A stretch of 64,000 nt of DNA from Pedobacter caeni. Its GTDB lineage: Bacteria > Bacteroidota > Bacteroidia > Sphingobacteriales > Sphingobacteriaceae. The stretch covers positions 310,001 to 374,000 of the forward strand of contig NZ_FQUQ01000005.1 of assembly GCF_900129215.1 (NCBI RefSeq), read 5' to 3'. Below, piece after piece: positions 16,817 through 24,053 of the stretch. Position 1 is the stretch's first letter. Each line of letters starts with the position of its first letter. Below the pieces are notes generated by a model. That model made no database searches. It worked only from the letters and a program-made list of their open reading frames with translations, and was not told the origin of the DNA. The position numbers were made by a program, and so were the translations under genes.

Positions 16817-17611
16817 TTAATCTTTTTTGCCCTGAGGTGCTTTCGCTCCTGCAGGATTACTTCCTTTTAATGACAGCACGTAATTGGTGATATCGGAGAT
16901 TTGTTTGGCATTCATGGATTTCTCCCAGGCCACCATTCCCTTCTCAGGAACACCATACTTAATGGTCTTGAAGACCGCTTTTGCGCTTCCGCCATGTAGC
17001 CAGAACTCATCCGCCAGGTTAGGGCCTACGCCACCTTCTCCATGTTCCCCATGACAAGGGGTACATACGGTTTTAAACAATGCAGCACCTTTCTGGATCA
17101 TTTCTTTATCCGTACTCTGCTCCATATTGTTTTCATTGATCTGAGGACCGCCGGCACCTGGTTTCTGAAGGAAAGCAATCCTTGCTTCTTCAGCTTCCTG
17201 CAGCTCTATCGCATATTCTTCTTCCTGTGATTTGCCCCAGTTGAAGACATGGTAATTGAACATATAGCCGATGGCAAAAATGATCGTTCCATAAAAGAGG
17301 ACGCTAAACCAGGCAGGAGTAGGGTTATCTAACTCAGCGATGCCATCAAATTCATGGTCCATCATGAGGTCTTTCTCCTCTGCCATAGGTTTTAAGCCCA
17401 TCAGTTTGGTCCATATAGAAGGCTTATCTTTTTCTGCTGCTTCGCGTTGTTCCGCCAGCAGACGGAATTTTTCTTTTTCTTCTGCTGTTGCAAACGGGGA
17501 AGGGCTGATGCTTTCCTTAATAAAGATTTTGATTACTTTCAATACCTGTAAGGAAACGATGAGGATGCTTGCTGCAACAAACAACAAGGCCCAGATAAGT
17601 AGGTCTGCCAT
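16817..17611 (-). CDS. ccoP: cbb3-type cytochrome c oxidase subunit III (CcoP), mono-heme form
   Basis: 264 aa. The N-terminal membrane helix (LLIWALLFVAASILIVSLQV) is followed by a charged loop and a second helix preceded by ELDNPTPAWFSVLFYGT, the FixP_N signature. The C-terminal cytochrome c domain has one heme site, CTPCH, with a likely axial Met in EKGMVAWE. Classical CcoP carries two CxxCH sites; only one is present here and there is no remnant of a second. The ATG overlaps the ccoQ stop codon (TAATG). It passes electrons from the bc1/cytochrome pool to the CcoNO core. Confidence 0.92.
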   Translation of the reverse strand: MADLLIWALLFVAASILIVSLQVLKVIKIFIKESISPSPFATAEEKEKFRLLAEQREAAEKDKPSIWTKLMGLKPMAEEKDLMMDHEFDGIAELDNPTPAWFSVLFYGTIIFAIGYMFNYHVFNWGKSQEEEYAIELQEAEEARIAFLQKPGAGGPQINENNMEQSTDKEMIQKGAALFKTVCTPCHGEHGEGGVGPNLADEFWLHGGSAKAVFKTIKYGVPEKGMVAWEKSMNAKQISDITNYVLSLKGSNPAGAKAPQGKKD

Positions 17612-17775
17612 TATTGATCGTCTTTTAAAGGTAATTCACTCATATATTTTATTTCGTCTTTTTTCATGGTCAGCAAAAGGATGCCGACCAGTAAGAAAAA
17701 GAGCATGAAAATTCCCAGAGAGGTGAGTAAATACACCTGGCTTCCATCTACTTGATTTAAAAATTGCTTAAACAT
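17611..17775 (-). CDS. ccoQ: CcoQ-like small membrane subunit (54 aa)
   Basis: A short frame read directly from the sequence: ATG at 17773-17775, stop TAA at 17611-17613. The protein starts MFKQFLNQVDGSQVYLLTSL, has one hydrophobic helix (GIFMLFFLLVGILLLTM) and a charged tail ending LKDDQ. Size, single helix and position between ccoNO and ccoP are those of CcoQ, which stabilises the oxidase. The stop overlaps the ccoP start. Confidence 0.8.
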   Translation of the reverse strand: MFKQFLNQVDGSQVYLLTSLGIFMLFFLLVGILLLTMKKDEIKYMSELPLKDDQ

Positions 17776-17793
17776 GGTGTTGTTGTTTAGGTT

Positions 17794-19905
17794 TTACTTT
17801 GCTTTAATATCCGTTCCCAAACGTTGCAGGTAGGCAATCAGCGCAACGATCTCTTTATCACTTTTCACTTTGATGTTGTTCTTCTGCAGGTCGTCAGCAA
17901 TCGCCTTTGCCTGTTTGTCCAGGTCCCTGTTGGCTTTATGCTCATAACCTTCTTCATAAGGAACCCCTAAGCTGCGCATTGCATTGATCTTGCTGATCGT
18001 GGTTGTCGTGTCCAGTTTCTGGGTGATCAGCCATTCATAAGGAGGCATGATACTTCCCGGCGACATGGTCTGCGGATCCAGCATGTGGTTGTAATGCCAT
18101 ACATTACCATATTTACCACCTTCGCGCTGTAAATCAGGTCCGGTTCTTTTGGAACCCCATAAATGTGGATGGTCATAAACAAACTCTCCCGCCTTACTAT
18201 ATTCACCATAGCGCTCTGTTTCTGAACGGAATGGACGGATCATCTGAGAGTGACAACTCACACAACCTTCACGGATGTATAAATCGCGTCCCTGTAACTC
18301 CAAAGGAGAATAAGGTTGTACGCTTGCAATCGTCGGGATGTTAGATTTGATCGTGAACGTAGGCATCATTTCGATCATTCCGCCAATCAGGATCACCACC
18401 AAAGAAAGCACCATAAATACCATAGGTTTACGCTCCAGTACACGGTGTAGCTTTCTTTCAGATCCTTGTGGAACATAATCTTTAGCCAGTGGCATTGCTT
18501 CAGCAGCCTCATTGGCCACCAGTTTACCTGAACGGACTGTTCTGATCAGGTTATACGTCATCACGATGACTCCGGCAAGGTATAAGGCACCACCGATAGC
18601 CCTCAATACATACATCGGAAGGATCTGTATGATCGTTTCCAGGAAGTTTGGATACCTCAGCATGCCATCAGCAGTAAACTCTTTCCACATCAGTCCTTGT
18701 GTGAAACCTGCGAAATACAAAGGCACGGCATAAAAGATAATTCCCAGTGTTCCGATCCAGAAGTGGAAGGAAACCAGTTTTTTAGAGTATAATTCTGTTC
18801 TGTAAATGCGGGGGATCAGCCAGTATAAAATACCGAAGGTTAAGAAACCATTCCATCCTAAAGCCCCGACGTGTACGTGTGCTACGATCCAGTCGGTATA
18901 GTGTGCAATGGCATTGATCTGTTTCAAAGCCAGCATAGGGCCTTCAAAAGTAGCCATACCATAAGCCGTAATACCAACAACCATGAACTTCAGTCTGGAA
19001 TCTTCCCTTACCTTATCCCATGCACCACGGAGTGTCAGTAATCCGTTGATCATCCCGCCCCAGCTTGGTGCAATCAGCATAATGGAGAAGGCCACCCCCA
19101 AAGACTGGGCCCAGCTTGGCAAAGACGTATATAATAAATGGTGCGGACCAGCCCAGATGTAAATGAAAATCAAAGACCAGAAGTGAAGGATACTCAGTTT
19201 ATAGGAGTATACCGGACGCTGTGCCATTTTAGGAAGGAAATAATACATCATTCCCAGGTAAGGCGTGGTCAGGAAGAAAGCAACTGCATTGTGGCCATAC
19301 CACCATTGTACCAGTGCATCCTGAACTCCTGCAAATAAATAATAACTTTTAAAAGCAGATACCGGAAGCTGGAAAGAGTTCACAATATGTAATACCGCAA
19401 CTGTTACGAAAGTGGCGATATAGAACCAGATGGCCACATACATGTGTTTTTCCCTTCTCTTAATAATTGTACCAAACATATTGATCCCGAAGACTACCCA
19501 GATCACCGTAATGGCGATATCTATCGGCCATTCCAGCTCTGCATATTCATGCGAGGAACTGAATCCTAAAGGGAGGGTGATTACCGCAGAAACAATGATC
19601 AGCTGCCAGCCCCAGAAGTGTATTTTACTGAGTACATCACTGAACATCCTCGCTTTCAGTAGTCGCTGGAGAGAGTAATAAACACCCATAAAGATGGCGT
19701 TACCCACAAAAGCAAAGATCACCGCATTGGTGTGTAATGGCCTGATCCGGCCGAATGTCGTGTACTGGGAGCCCATATTTAATGCAGGCTTGAAGAGCTG
19801 CATGGCAATGAGCAATCCGACCGTCATTCCGATGATGCCCCAGACGATGGTGGCAACTGCGAAGTTCCTGACGATCTTGTTGTCGTAGTAAAATTTATCA
19901 GTCAT
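17794..19905 (-). CDS. ccoNO: Fused cbb3-type cytochrome c oxidase subunits I and II (CcoN-CcoO)
   Basis: 703 aa. Residues 1 to about 470 are the heme-copper oxidase subunit I (CcoN) with 12 helices; heme/CuB His residues are visible in RPLHTNAVIFAFVG, WWYGHNAVAFFLT, AGPHHLLYTSLP and WIVAHVHVGALG. After a linker and another helix (PMVFMVLSLVVILIGGMIEM), the C-terminal part is CcoO with heme c site GCVSCHSQMIRPF and YVLN-like end. Fusion of ccoN and ccoO is common in Bacteroidota. The enzyme is the high-affinity terminal oxidase used at low oxygen. Predicted O2-regulated promoter upstream, inside the ccoS 3' end. Confidence 0.97.
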   Translation of the reverse strand: MTDKFYYDNKIVRNFAVATIVWGIIGMTVGLLIAMQLFKPALNMGSQYTTFGRIRPLHTNAVIFAFVGNAIFMGVYYSLQRLLKARMFSDVLSKIHFWGWQLIIVSAVITLPLGFSSSHEYAELEWPIDIAITVIWVVFGINMFGTIIKRREKHMYVAIWFYIATFVTVAVLHIVNSFQLPVSAFKSYYLFAGVQDALVQWWYGHNAVAFFLTTPYLGMMYYFLPKMAQRPVYSYKLSILHFWSLIFIYIWAGPHHLLYTSLPSWAQSLGVAFSIMLIAPSWGGMINGLLTLRGAWDKVREDSRLKFMVVGITAYGMATFEGPMLALKQINAIAHYTDWIVAHVHVGALGWNGFLTFGILYWLIPRIYRTELYSKKLVSFHFWIGTLGIIFYAVPLYFAGFTQGLMWKEFTADGMLRYPNFLETIIQILPMYVLRAIGGALYLAGVIVMTYNLIRTVRSGKLVANEAAEAMPLAKDYVPQGSERKLHRVLERKPMVFMVLSLVVILIGGMIEMMPTFTIKSNIPTIASVQPYSPLELQGRDLYIREGCVSCHSQMIRPFRSETERYGEYSKAGEFVYDHPHLWGSKRTGPDLQREGGKYGNVWHYNHMLDPQTMSPGSIMPPYEWLITQKLDTTTTISKINAMRSLGVPYEEGYEHKANRDLDKQAKAIADDLQKNNIKVKSDKEIVALIAYLQRLGTDIKAK

Positions 19906-19936
19906 GTTAAAATAATGAGTGGTTGTTTATTGTTTG

Positions 19937-20001
19937 TAAAATTAGGGCGGTGTGTGTGACTATAGAATGACGCGGATTGCAGCTAAGTGTGATCCTCGTC
20001 A
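19937..20001 (-). promoter_or_regulatory. Putative FNR-type site and -7 box of the ccoNO operon
   Basis: Dyad GTGATCCTCGTCAC (19989-20002; core TGA-N6-TCA at 19990-20001) lies inside the 3' end of ccoS. Its centre is 58.5 bp upstream of the minus-strand end of a TAATTTTA box (19937-19944), one mismatch from TAnnTTTG. No -33 element is seen. The distance is the same as at the hemN and ccoI promoters. Confidence 0.5.
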
Positions 20002-20168
20002 CTTTTTATATCAGTCTTGTCTGCCGGAAGCTCATCATCGAACAGCATCCGTACCGATGGGGTATAGGTGTCGTCATTCTGTCCCGTTCGGCTGGCCCAG
20101 AAAAACGCGGCCAGGAAGATCAGTGCCAGCAGAATACTGCATCCGATCAGAAAGTAGATGATGTTCAT
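19983..20168 (-). CDS. ccoS: cbb3-type cytochrome oxidase assembly protein CcoS
   Basis: 61 aa: one N-terminal helix (IIYFLIGCSILLALIFLAAFFWA) followed by SRTGQNDDTYTPSVRMLFDD, the CcoS signature in which a short acidic tail follows the helix. CcoS is needed for cofactor (heme b and CuB) insertion into CcoN. The start overlaps the ccoI stop by 4 bp. The 3' end contains the putative regulatory dyad of the ccoNO operon. Confidence 0.92.
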   Translation of the reverse strand: MNIIYFLIGCSILLALIFLAAFFWASRTGQNDDTYTPSVRMLFDDELPADKTDIKSDEDHT

Positions 20169-22564
20169 AGCAAATTGTTTTTTCTCGCATACAGTCTGGC
20201 TGCAATGCTGGTGAATAAAATGATCGTAACCGTGCTGATGGGCATTAACACCGCTGCAATGAGTGGGGAAAGCATGCCTTGCACCGCAAAGTATAATCCT
20301 AAAGCATTATAGGTGAGTGAAATGGCAAAGCTCATATGGATCACTTTTACCCCATCTTTTGCCTGTTGAATAAACTGTGGTATTTTATGGAAGTTTGCCC
20401 CGTCAAGGATGGCATCACAGCCTGGCGAGAAGTTGTTGATATTATCGGTTACTGCAATGCCCAGATCGCTTTGTTTCAGGGCTCCGGCATCGTTCAGGCC
20501 ATCTCCGAACATCAGTACTTTCCTGCCTGAAGCCTGGAGGTTAACGATATAATCCAGTTTGTTTTGCGGGCTTTGCTTAAAATGCATTTGCTGCGCACGG
20601 GGGAAGAAAGGGACGAGGGTTTGCTTGTCCTGGTCCTGATCACCCGACAACAGGTGCAGATCTGCATCCTTGCCCAGTTTGAAAATGAGGTCTTTAAAAC
20701 CCGATCGCCATTGTTGCTGAGCGCAAAAGAAACCCCGGTATTGCTCATTAATAATGATATGTACAACAGCTCCCGGGGCATTGGTTTTACTTTCCAGTCC
20801 GAGGAAAGAAGCGCTGCCTAATTTCAGCGTGTTTCCATTTACCGTTCCGGTGATTCCTCTGCCCACTTTTTCCATGTATTTTTTTACCGGGTATAAAGCC
20901 GGTCTGTTCAGCCATTTTACCAGTTCCCTGCTCAGGGGGTGTCCGGAATTTCGGGCCAGGTCATTGACCAGTTGTTTTTCTGTATCACTCAGTTTTCCTT
21001 CAAAGCTGAACCCTGTTGCCTCAGGATTGGTAATCGTACCTGTCTTATCAAATACATAGGTATTGATGCGTGCGAGTTCTTCCACCACAGCGGTATTTTT
21101 CAGGTAGAATTTATTCTTATCGAAGATGCTCAGCACCGCGGCAAGGGTAAAAGGAGAGCTCAAAGCCAGGGCGCAGGGGCAGGCAATGATCAGTACTGCC
21201 GTAAAAGAAGCCACTGCCTTAGCCGTATCACCTTTAAAGAACCAGAATCCGGCAGCAGCAAAGGCAATGCTCAACAGCACAATACTGAAATATTTACTTG
21301 CCCGGTCGCTAAAGGTTCTGATCCGGTTTTTCTCTCCAAAAAAGGCTTCATTGTTCCACAATTGGGTCAGGTAGCTTTGAGATACCGGTTTTACAACCTC
21401 CAGCTCCAGCGCACCTGAAAGCTGTCGGCCTCCCGCATAAACGACTTCTCCCAGAACCCTTTTTACTGGTAAGGATTCGCCTGTAACGAAGCTGAAGTCC
21501 ATTTCTGCATCTCCTTTTAACAGGATGGCATCAGCCGGGATGATCTCATTGCTGCGGATCAGGATCCGGTCGCCGACACTCAGCTCATTCAATGGGATCG
21601 GTCTTTCTCTTCCTTTTTCCATCAGCGTTACTGCAACAGGGAAATAAGAACGATAATCTCTTTCAAAGGAAAGGTGGTGATAGGTATGTTGTTGCATCCA
21701 TTTTCCAACCAGCAGGAAAAAGACCAGTCCACAGAGGGTGTCTACAAAACCAGCTCCTGTATTGCCGACGATCTCCACGATCGATCGGATAAACATCACA
21801 GTGATCCCTAAAGCAAGGGGAAAGTCCAGGTTTAAGATCCCGTTTTTTAAATTGTTCCATGCCGAAATGAAGTAATCCCGGCCACTGTAAAACACCACAG
21901 GAACAGAAAAGGCCAGGTTCATCCATCCAAAGAAAGATTTAAAGTCCTGATCCAGGTTCGTGATCCCAAAATAATCGGGGAAGCTGAGTAGCATCACGTT
22001 GCCAAAGCAGAAACCCGCTACGGCAATTTTGGTGATCAGGTTCCGTTCAGAATGATTTGATTTCTGTTCTTTGACCACATCCTGTAAACTGATCAGGGGC
22101 TCATAGCCAATGGAGGACAAGGTTTCCACAAGCTGTCTTAAAGAAAGCTCCTGGTTTTTATAAGTAACCACTACCTGTTTCTTGAGGAAGTCAATTCTGG
22201 ATTGCAGGATGGTGGGTTTGATTTTATGAAGGTGTTCCAGCAGCCAGATGCAGGAACTGCAGTGGATGGCAGGGATATAGAAAGTGATAACGCTCACTCT
22301 TTCGTCGCTGTAATCCAGTAAATTGGCTGCGATTCCTGCTTCGTCAAGGTACTCAAAGTGTTGAGCGCCATTCTTTTGCGTTTGTCCGGGGACATCGTTA
22401 TAGGCGTAGTAATTGCTGAGGTCATGGCTCGACAGGAGTTGATATACTCCCTGGCATCCCAGGCAGCAAAAATGCTTGTTATCCAGTACGTAAGGGCTTT
22501 TTGGAAGCTCGTCACCACAATGGTAACATTGGGTTTCCAGGGCTATGGTTTTCTGTGCTAACAT
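20165..22564 (-). CDS. ccoI: Copper-translocating P1B-type ATPase CcoI (FixI) for cbb3 oxidase
   Basis: About 799 aa from ATG 22564 (MLAQKTIALETQCYHCGDEL); a TTG seven codons earlier would fall on the predicted -7 box. The N-terminal Cys domain (CYHCGDELP, HFCCLGCQGVY) is followed by an HMA domain with HCSSCIW, eight membrane helices with the CPC ion-path motif (IACPCALALSSP), the phosphorylation site FDKTGT and hinge GDGLNDAGAL. CcoI exports or delivers Cu to the periplasmic face for CuB assembly. It is coupled to ccoS by a 4-bp overlap. The dedicated N-terminal domain and neighbours distinguish it from a copper-resistance CopA. Confidence 0.95.
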   Translation of the reverse strand: MLAQKTIALETQCYHCGDELPKSPYVLDNKHFCCLGCQGVYQLLSSHDLSNYYAYNDVPGQTQKNGAQHFEYLDEAGIAANLLDYSDERVSVITFYIPAIHCSSCIWLLEHLHKIKPTILQSRIDFLKKQVVVTYKNQELSLRQLVETLSSIGYEPLISLQDVVKEQKSNHSERNLITKIAVAGFCFGNVMLLSFPDYFGITNLDQDFKSFFGWMNLAFSVPVVFYSGRDYFISAWNNLKNGILNLDFPLALGITVMFIRSIVEIVGNTGAGFVDTLCGLVFFLLVGKWMQQHTYHHLSFERDYRSYFPVAVTLMEKGRERPIPLNELSVGDRILIRSNEIIPADAILLKGDAEMDFSFVTGESLPVKRVLGEVVYAGGRQLSGALELEVVKPVSQSYLTQLWNNEAFFGEKNRIRTFSDRASKYFSIVLLSIAFAAAGFWFFKGDTAKAVASFTAVLIIACPCALALSSPFTLAAVLSIFDKNKFYLKNTAVVEELARINTYVFDKTGTITNPEATGFSFEGKLSDTEKQLVNDLARNSGHPLSRELVKWLNRPALYPVKKYMEKVGRGITGTVNGNTLKLGSASFLGLESKTNAPGAVVHIIINEQYRGFFCAQQQWRSGFKDLIFKLGKDADLHLLSGDQDQDKQTLVPFFPRAQQMHFKQSPQNKLDYIVNLQASGRKVLMFGDGLNDAGALKQSDLGIAVTDNINNFSPGCDAILDGANFHKIPQFIQQAKDGVKVIHMSFAISLTYNALGLYFAVQGMLSPLIAAVLMPISTVTIILFTSIAARLYARKNNLL

Positions 22565-22582
22565 GAGGAAATTTGATATTTC

Positions 22583-22649
22583 CAAAGTTCCCTCTTCCCT
22601 TTAAGTATAAATATGACGAGCGTCACGTTCCGCCCTGATACAAATCAGG
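22583..22649 (-). promoter_or_regulatory. ccoI promoter with two tandem FNR-type dyads
   Basis: Site 1 is the perfect palindrome CCTGATACAAATCAGG (22634-22649), centred 58.5 bp from the minus-strand end of a GAACTTTG box (22583-22590, one mismatch from TAnnTTTG). Site 2 is TGACGAGCGTCA (22614-22625), also a perfect TGAC-N4-GTCA dyad, centred 36.5 bp from the box. With start about 4-7 nt beyond the box these fall near -63/-65 and -41/-43, the class I and class II positions of CRP/FNR activators. No -33 element is seen. Confidence 0.6.
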
Positions 22650-22731
22650 AACTGGTGAAGCCATCATGGATGACCGATGAAAAATAGAAGTTATGACATC
22701 TTTTAAAGTAATTTTAAATATGAAAATTAAA

Positions 22732-22760
22732 ACTCCCATATTTATATCTTTAATGGGAGT
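22732..22760 (+). promoter_or_regulatory. Hairpin/dyad in the leader of the HD-PycTM gene
   Basis: Perfect 8-bp arms ACTCCCAT (22732-22739) and ATGGGAGT (22753-22760) with an A/T-only-plus-one-C loop, about 63 bp before the start codon. On the plus strand no T-run follows, so it is not an obvious terminator for that strand; it could be an operator or an mRNA leader structure. Confidence 0.4.
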
Positions 22761-22822
22761 ATAAAAGGTTTTATACGCCCCTTGAAAACAACATTTACTA
22801 AAGAAAAACAACAGGATACCAG

Positions 22823-24052
22823 ATGAATTATAGGGAAATATTAGACCAGTTGAGGTCGCATGTAGCAAATGTATTCCATGCGAAGAACGATGCCAGACTT
22901 ATATATCATAACCTAAACCATACCGAGCAGGTGGTCGAAAATGCAGTGAAAATTGCCAACCACTATCGGCTTTCTGACGAGGATTTCTTCATTGTGACTG
23001 CAGCAAGCTGGTTCCATGACCTGGGATACTTTTTTGATTGTCAGAATCATGAGGCGAGCGGTGCGGGGCTGGCAACAGAATTCCTGAAAGAAAAAGGGGT
23101 AAGCTCGGAGGTGATTGATAAGGTTGTTAACTGTATCCTGGCCACCAAAATGCCCCAAAGTCCGGAAGACCTTTTAGAGCAAATCGTTTGTGATGCAGAT
23201 CTTTATCATTTGGGTAGCAACAGCTTTAAAGAAAGAAACAAACTCATGCGTAAGGAAGCCGAAGCTTTCTGCTCCAGGACATTGGATAAAGACGAATGGA
23301 GACTGAAAACCATTACCCTCTTTAAAACACACCACTACCATACTTCTTATTGTCAGAATCTGCTGAATGCAAAAAAAGCAGAGAACCTGGCCGAACTGGA
23401 ACACAAAGCCCAGGAAGCACAAAAAGAAACCGCAATTGTTCCTGTAGACCATAAATCTCCTGAATCTGCCCAATTTTCGGAACCACTGGAAATCAAAAAA
23501 GATAAAAAGAAAAAGAGCGAGCGACCGGAAAGAGGAATTGAGACCATGTTCAGGATCACTTCTACCAACCATCAGCGGCTCAGTGATATGGCTGATAATA
23601 AGGCGCATATCATGATCTCTACCAATTCTATCATCCTGTCGGTGATCCTGAGTATCCTGCTGAGGAAGCTCGAAGATAACCCGCACCTGATTATCCCGAC
23701 CTTAATCCTTCTGGTGATTTGCGTGGTGACCATGGTTTTTTCTATCCTTGCCACACGTCCATCCATTCCGGAGGGCGTTTTTACGCCACAAGACATTACC
23801 AATAAAAAGGTAAACCTGTTGTTCTTCGGTAACTTCTACCGCATGAGCCTTCCTGATTATGAAGGAGGAATGATCAAAATGATGGAAGACCGGGATTTCC
23901 TTTATGGAAGTCTGATCAAGGATCTTTATTCGCAGGGGGTAGTCCTGGGCCGTAAATACCGTTTGTTAAGAATTGCTTACAACGTATTTATGTTTGGGAT
24001 CGTGATCTCGGTAGTGGCCTTTATTCTTGCTTCATTCCTGGTTACCTTATAA
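22823..24052 (+). CDS. HD-domain phosphohydrolase fused to a Pycsar-type membrane effector (PycTM/DUF5706)
   Basis: 409 aa. The N-terminal HD domain has its metal ligands visible: H33 (NLNHTEQ), H65-D66 (WFHDLGY) and D124/D126 (VCDADLYHLG). A Lys-rich linker (about 205-236) leads to the PycTM/DUF5706 module starting GIETMFRITSTNHQRLSDMAD, with membrane helices at about 263-281, 289-310 and 383-406. PycTM proteins are the cUMP/cCMP-activated membrane-damaging effectors of Pycsar phage defence. No cyclase gene is nearby. The stop is 1 bp before ppk, so the two are cotranscribed. A role sensing or degrading a nucleotide signal at the membrane is inference. Confidence 0.85.
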   Translation: MNYREILDQLRSHVANVFHAKNDARLIYHNLNHTEQVVENAVKIANHYRLSDEDFFIVTAASWFHDLGYFFDCQNHEASGAGLATEFLKEKGVSSEVIDKVVNCILATKMPQSPEDLLEQIVCDADLYHLGSNSFKERNKLMRKEAEAFCSRTLDKDEWRLKTITLFKTHHYHTSYCQNLLNAKKAENLAELEHKAQEAQKETAIVPVDHKSPESAQFSEPLEIKKDKKKKSERPERGIETMFRITSTNHQRLSDMADNKAHIMISTNSIILSVILSILLRKLEDNPHLIIPTLILLVICVVTMVFSILATRPSIPEGVFTPQDITNKKVNLLFFGNFYRMSLPDYEGGMIKMMEDRDFLYGSLIKDLYSQGVVLGRKYRLLRIAYNVFMFGIVISVVAFILASFLVTL

Positions 24053-24053
24053 T

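Noticed and set aside
18027..18209. Short frames in alternative phases within ccoNO, ccoI, ppk1 and other large genes
   Set aside because: They lie wholly inside well-supported genes and have no independent support.
22623..22868. 81-aa minus-strand frame upstream of ccoI
   Set aside because: It covers the ccoI promoter dyads and the start of the HD-PycTM gene and has no family-like features.
22823..24052. A complete Pycsar phage-defence system
   Set aside because: No nucleotide cyclase lies next to the PycTM-like gene; the neighbours are ppk1 and metabolic-type genes, so only the fusion itself is reported.
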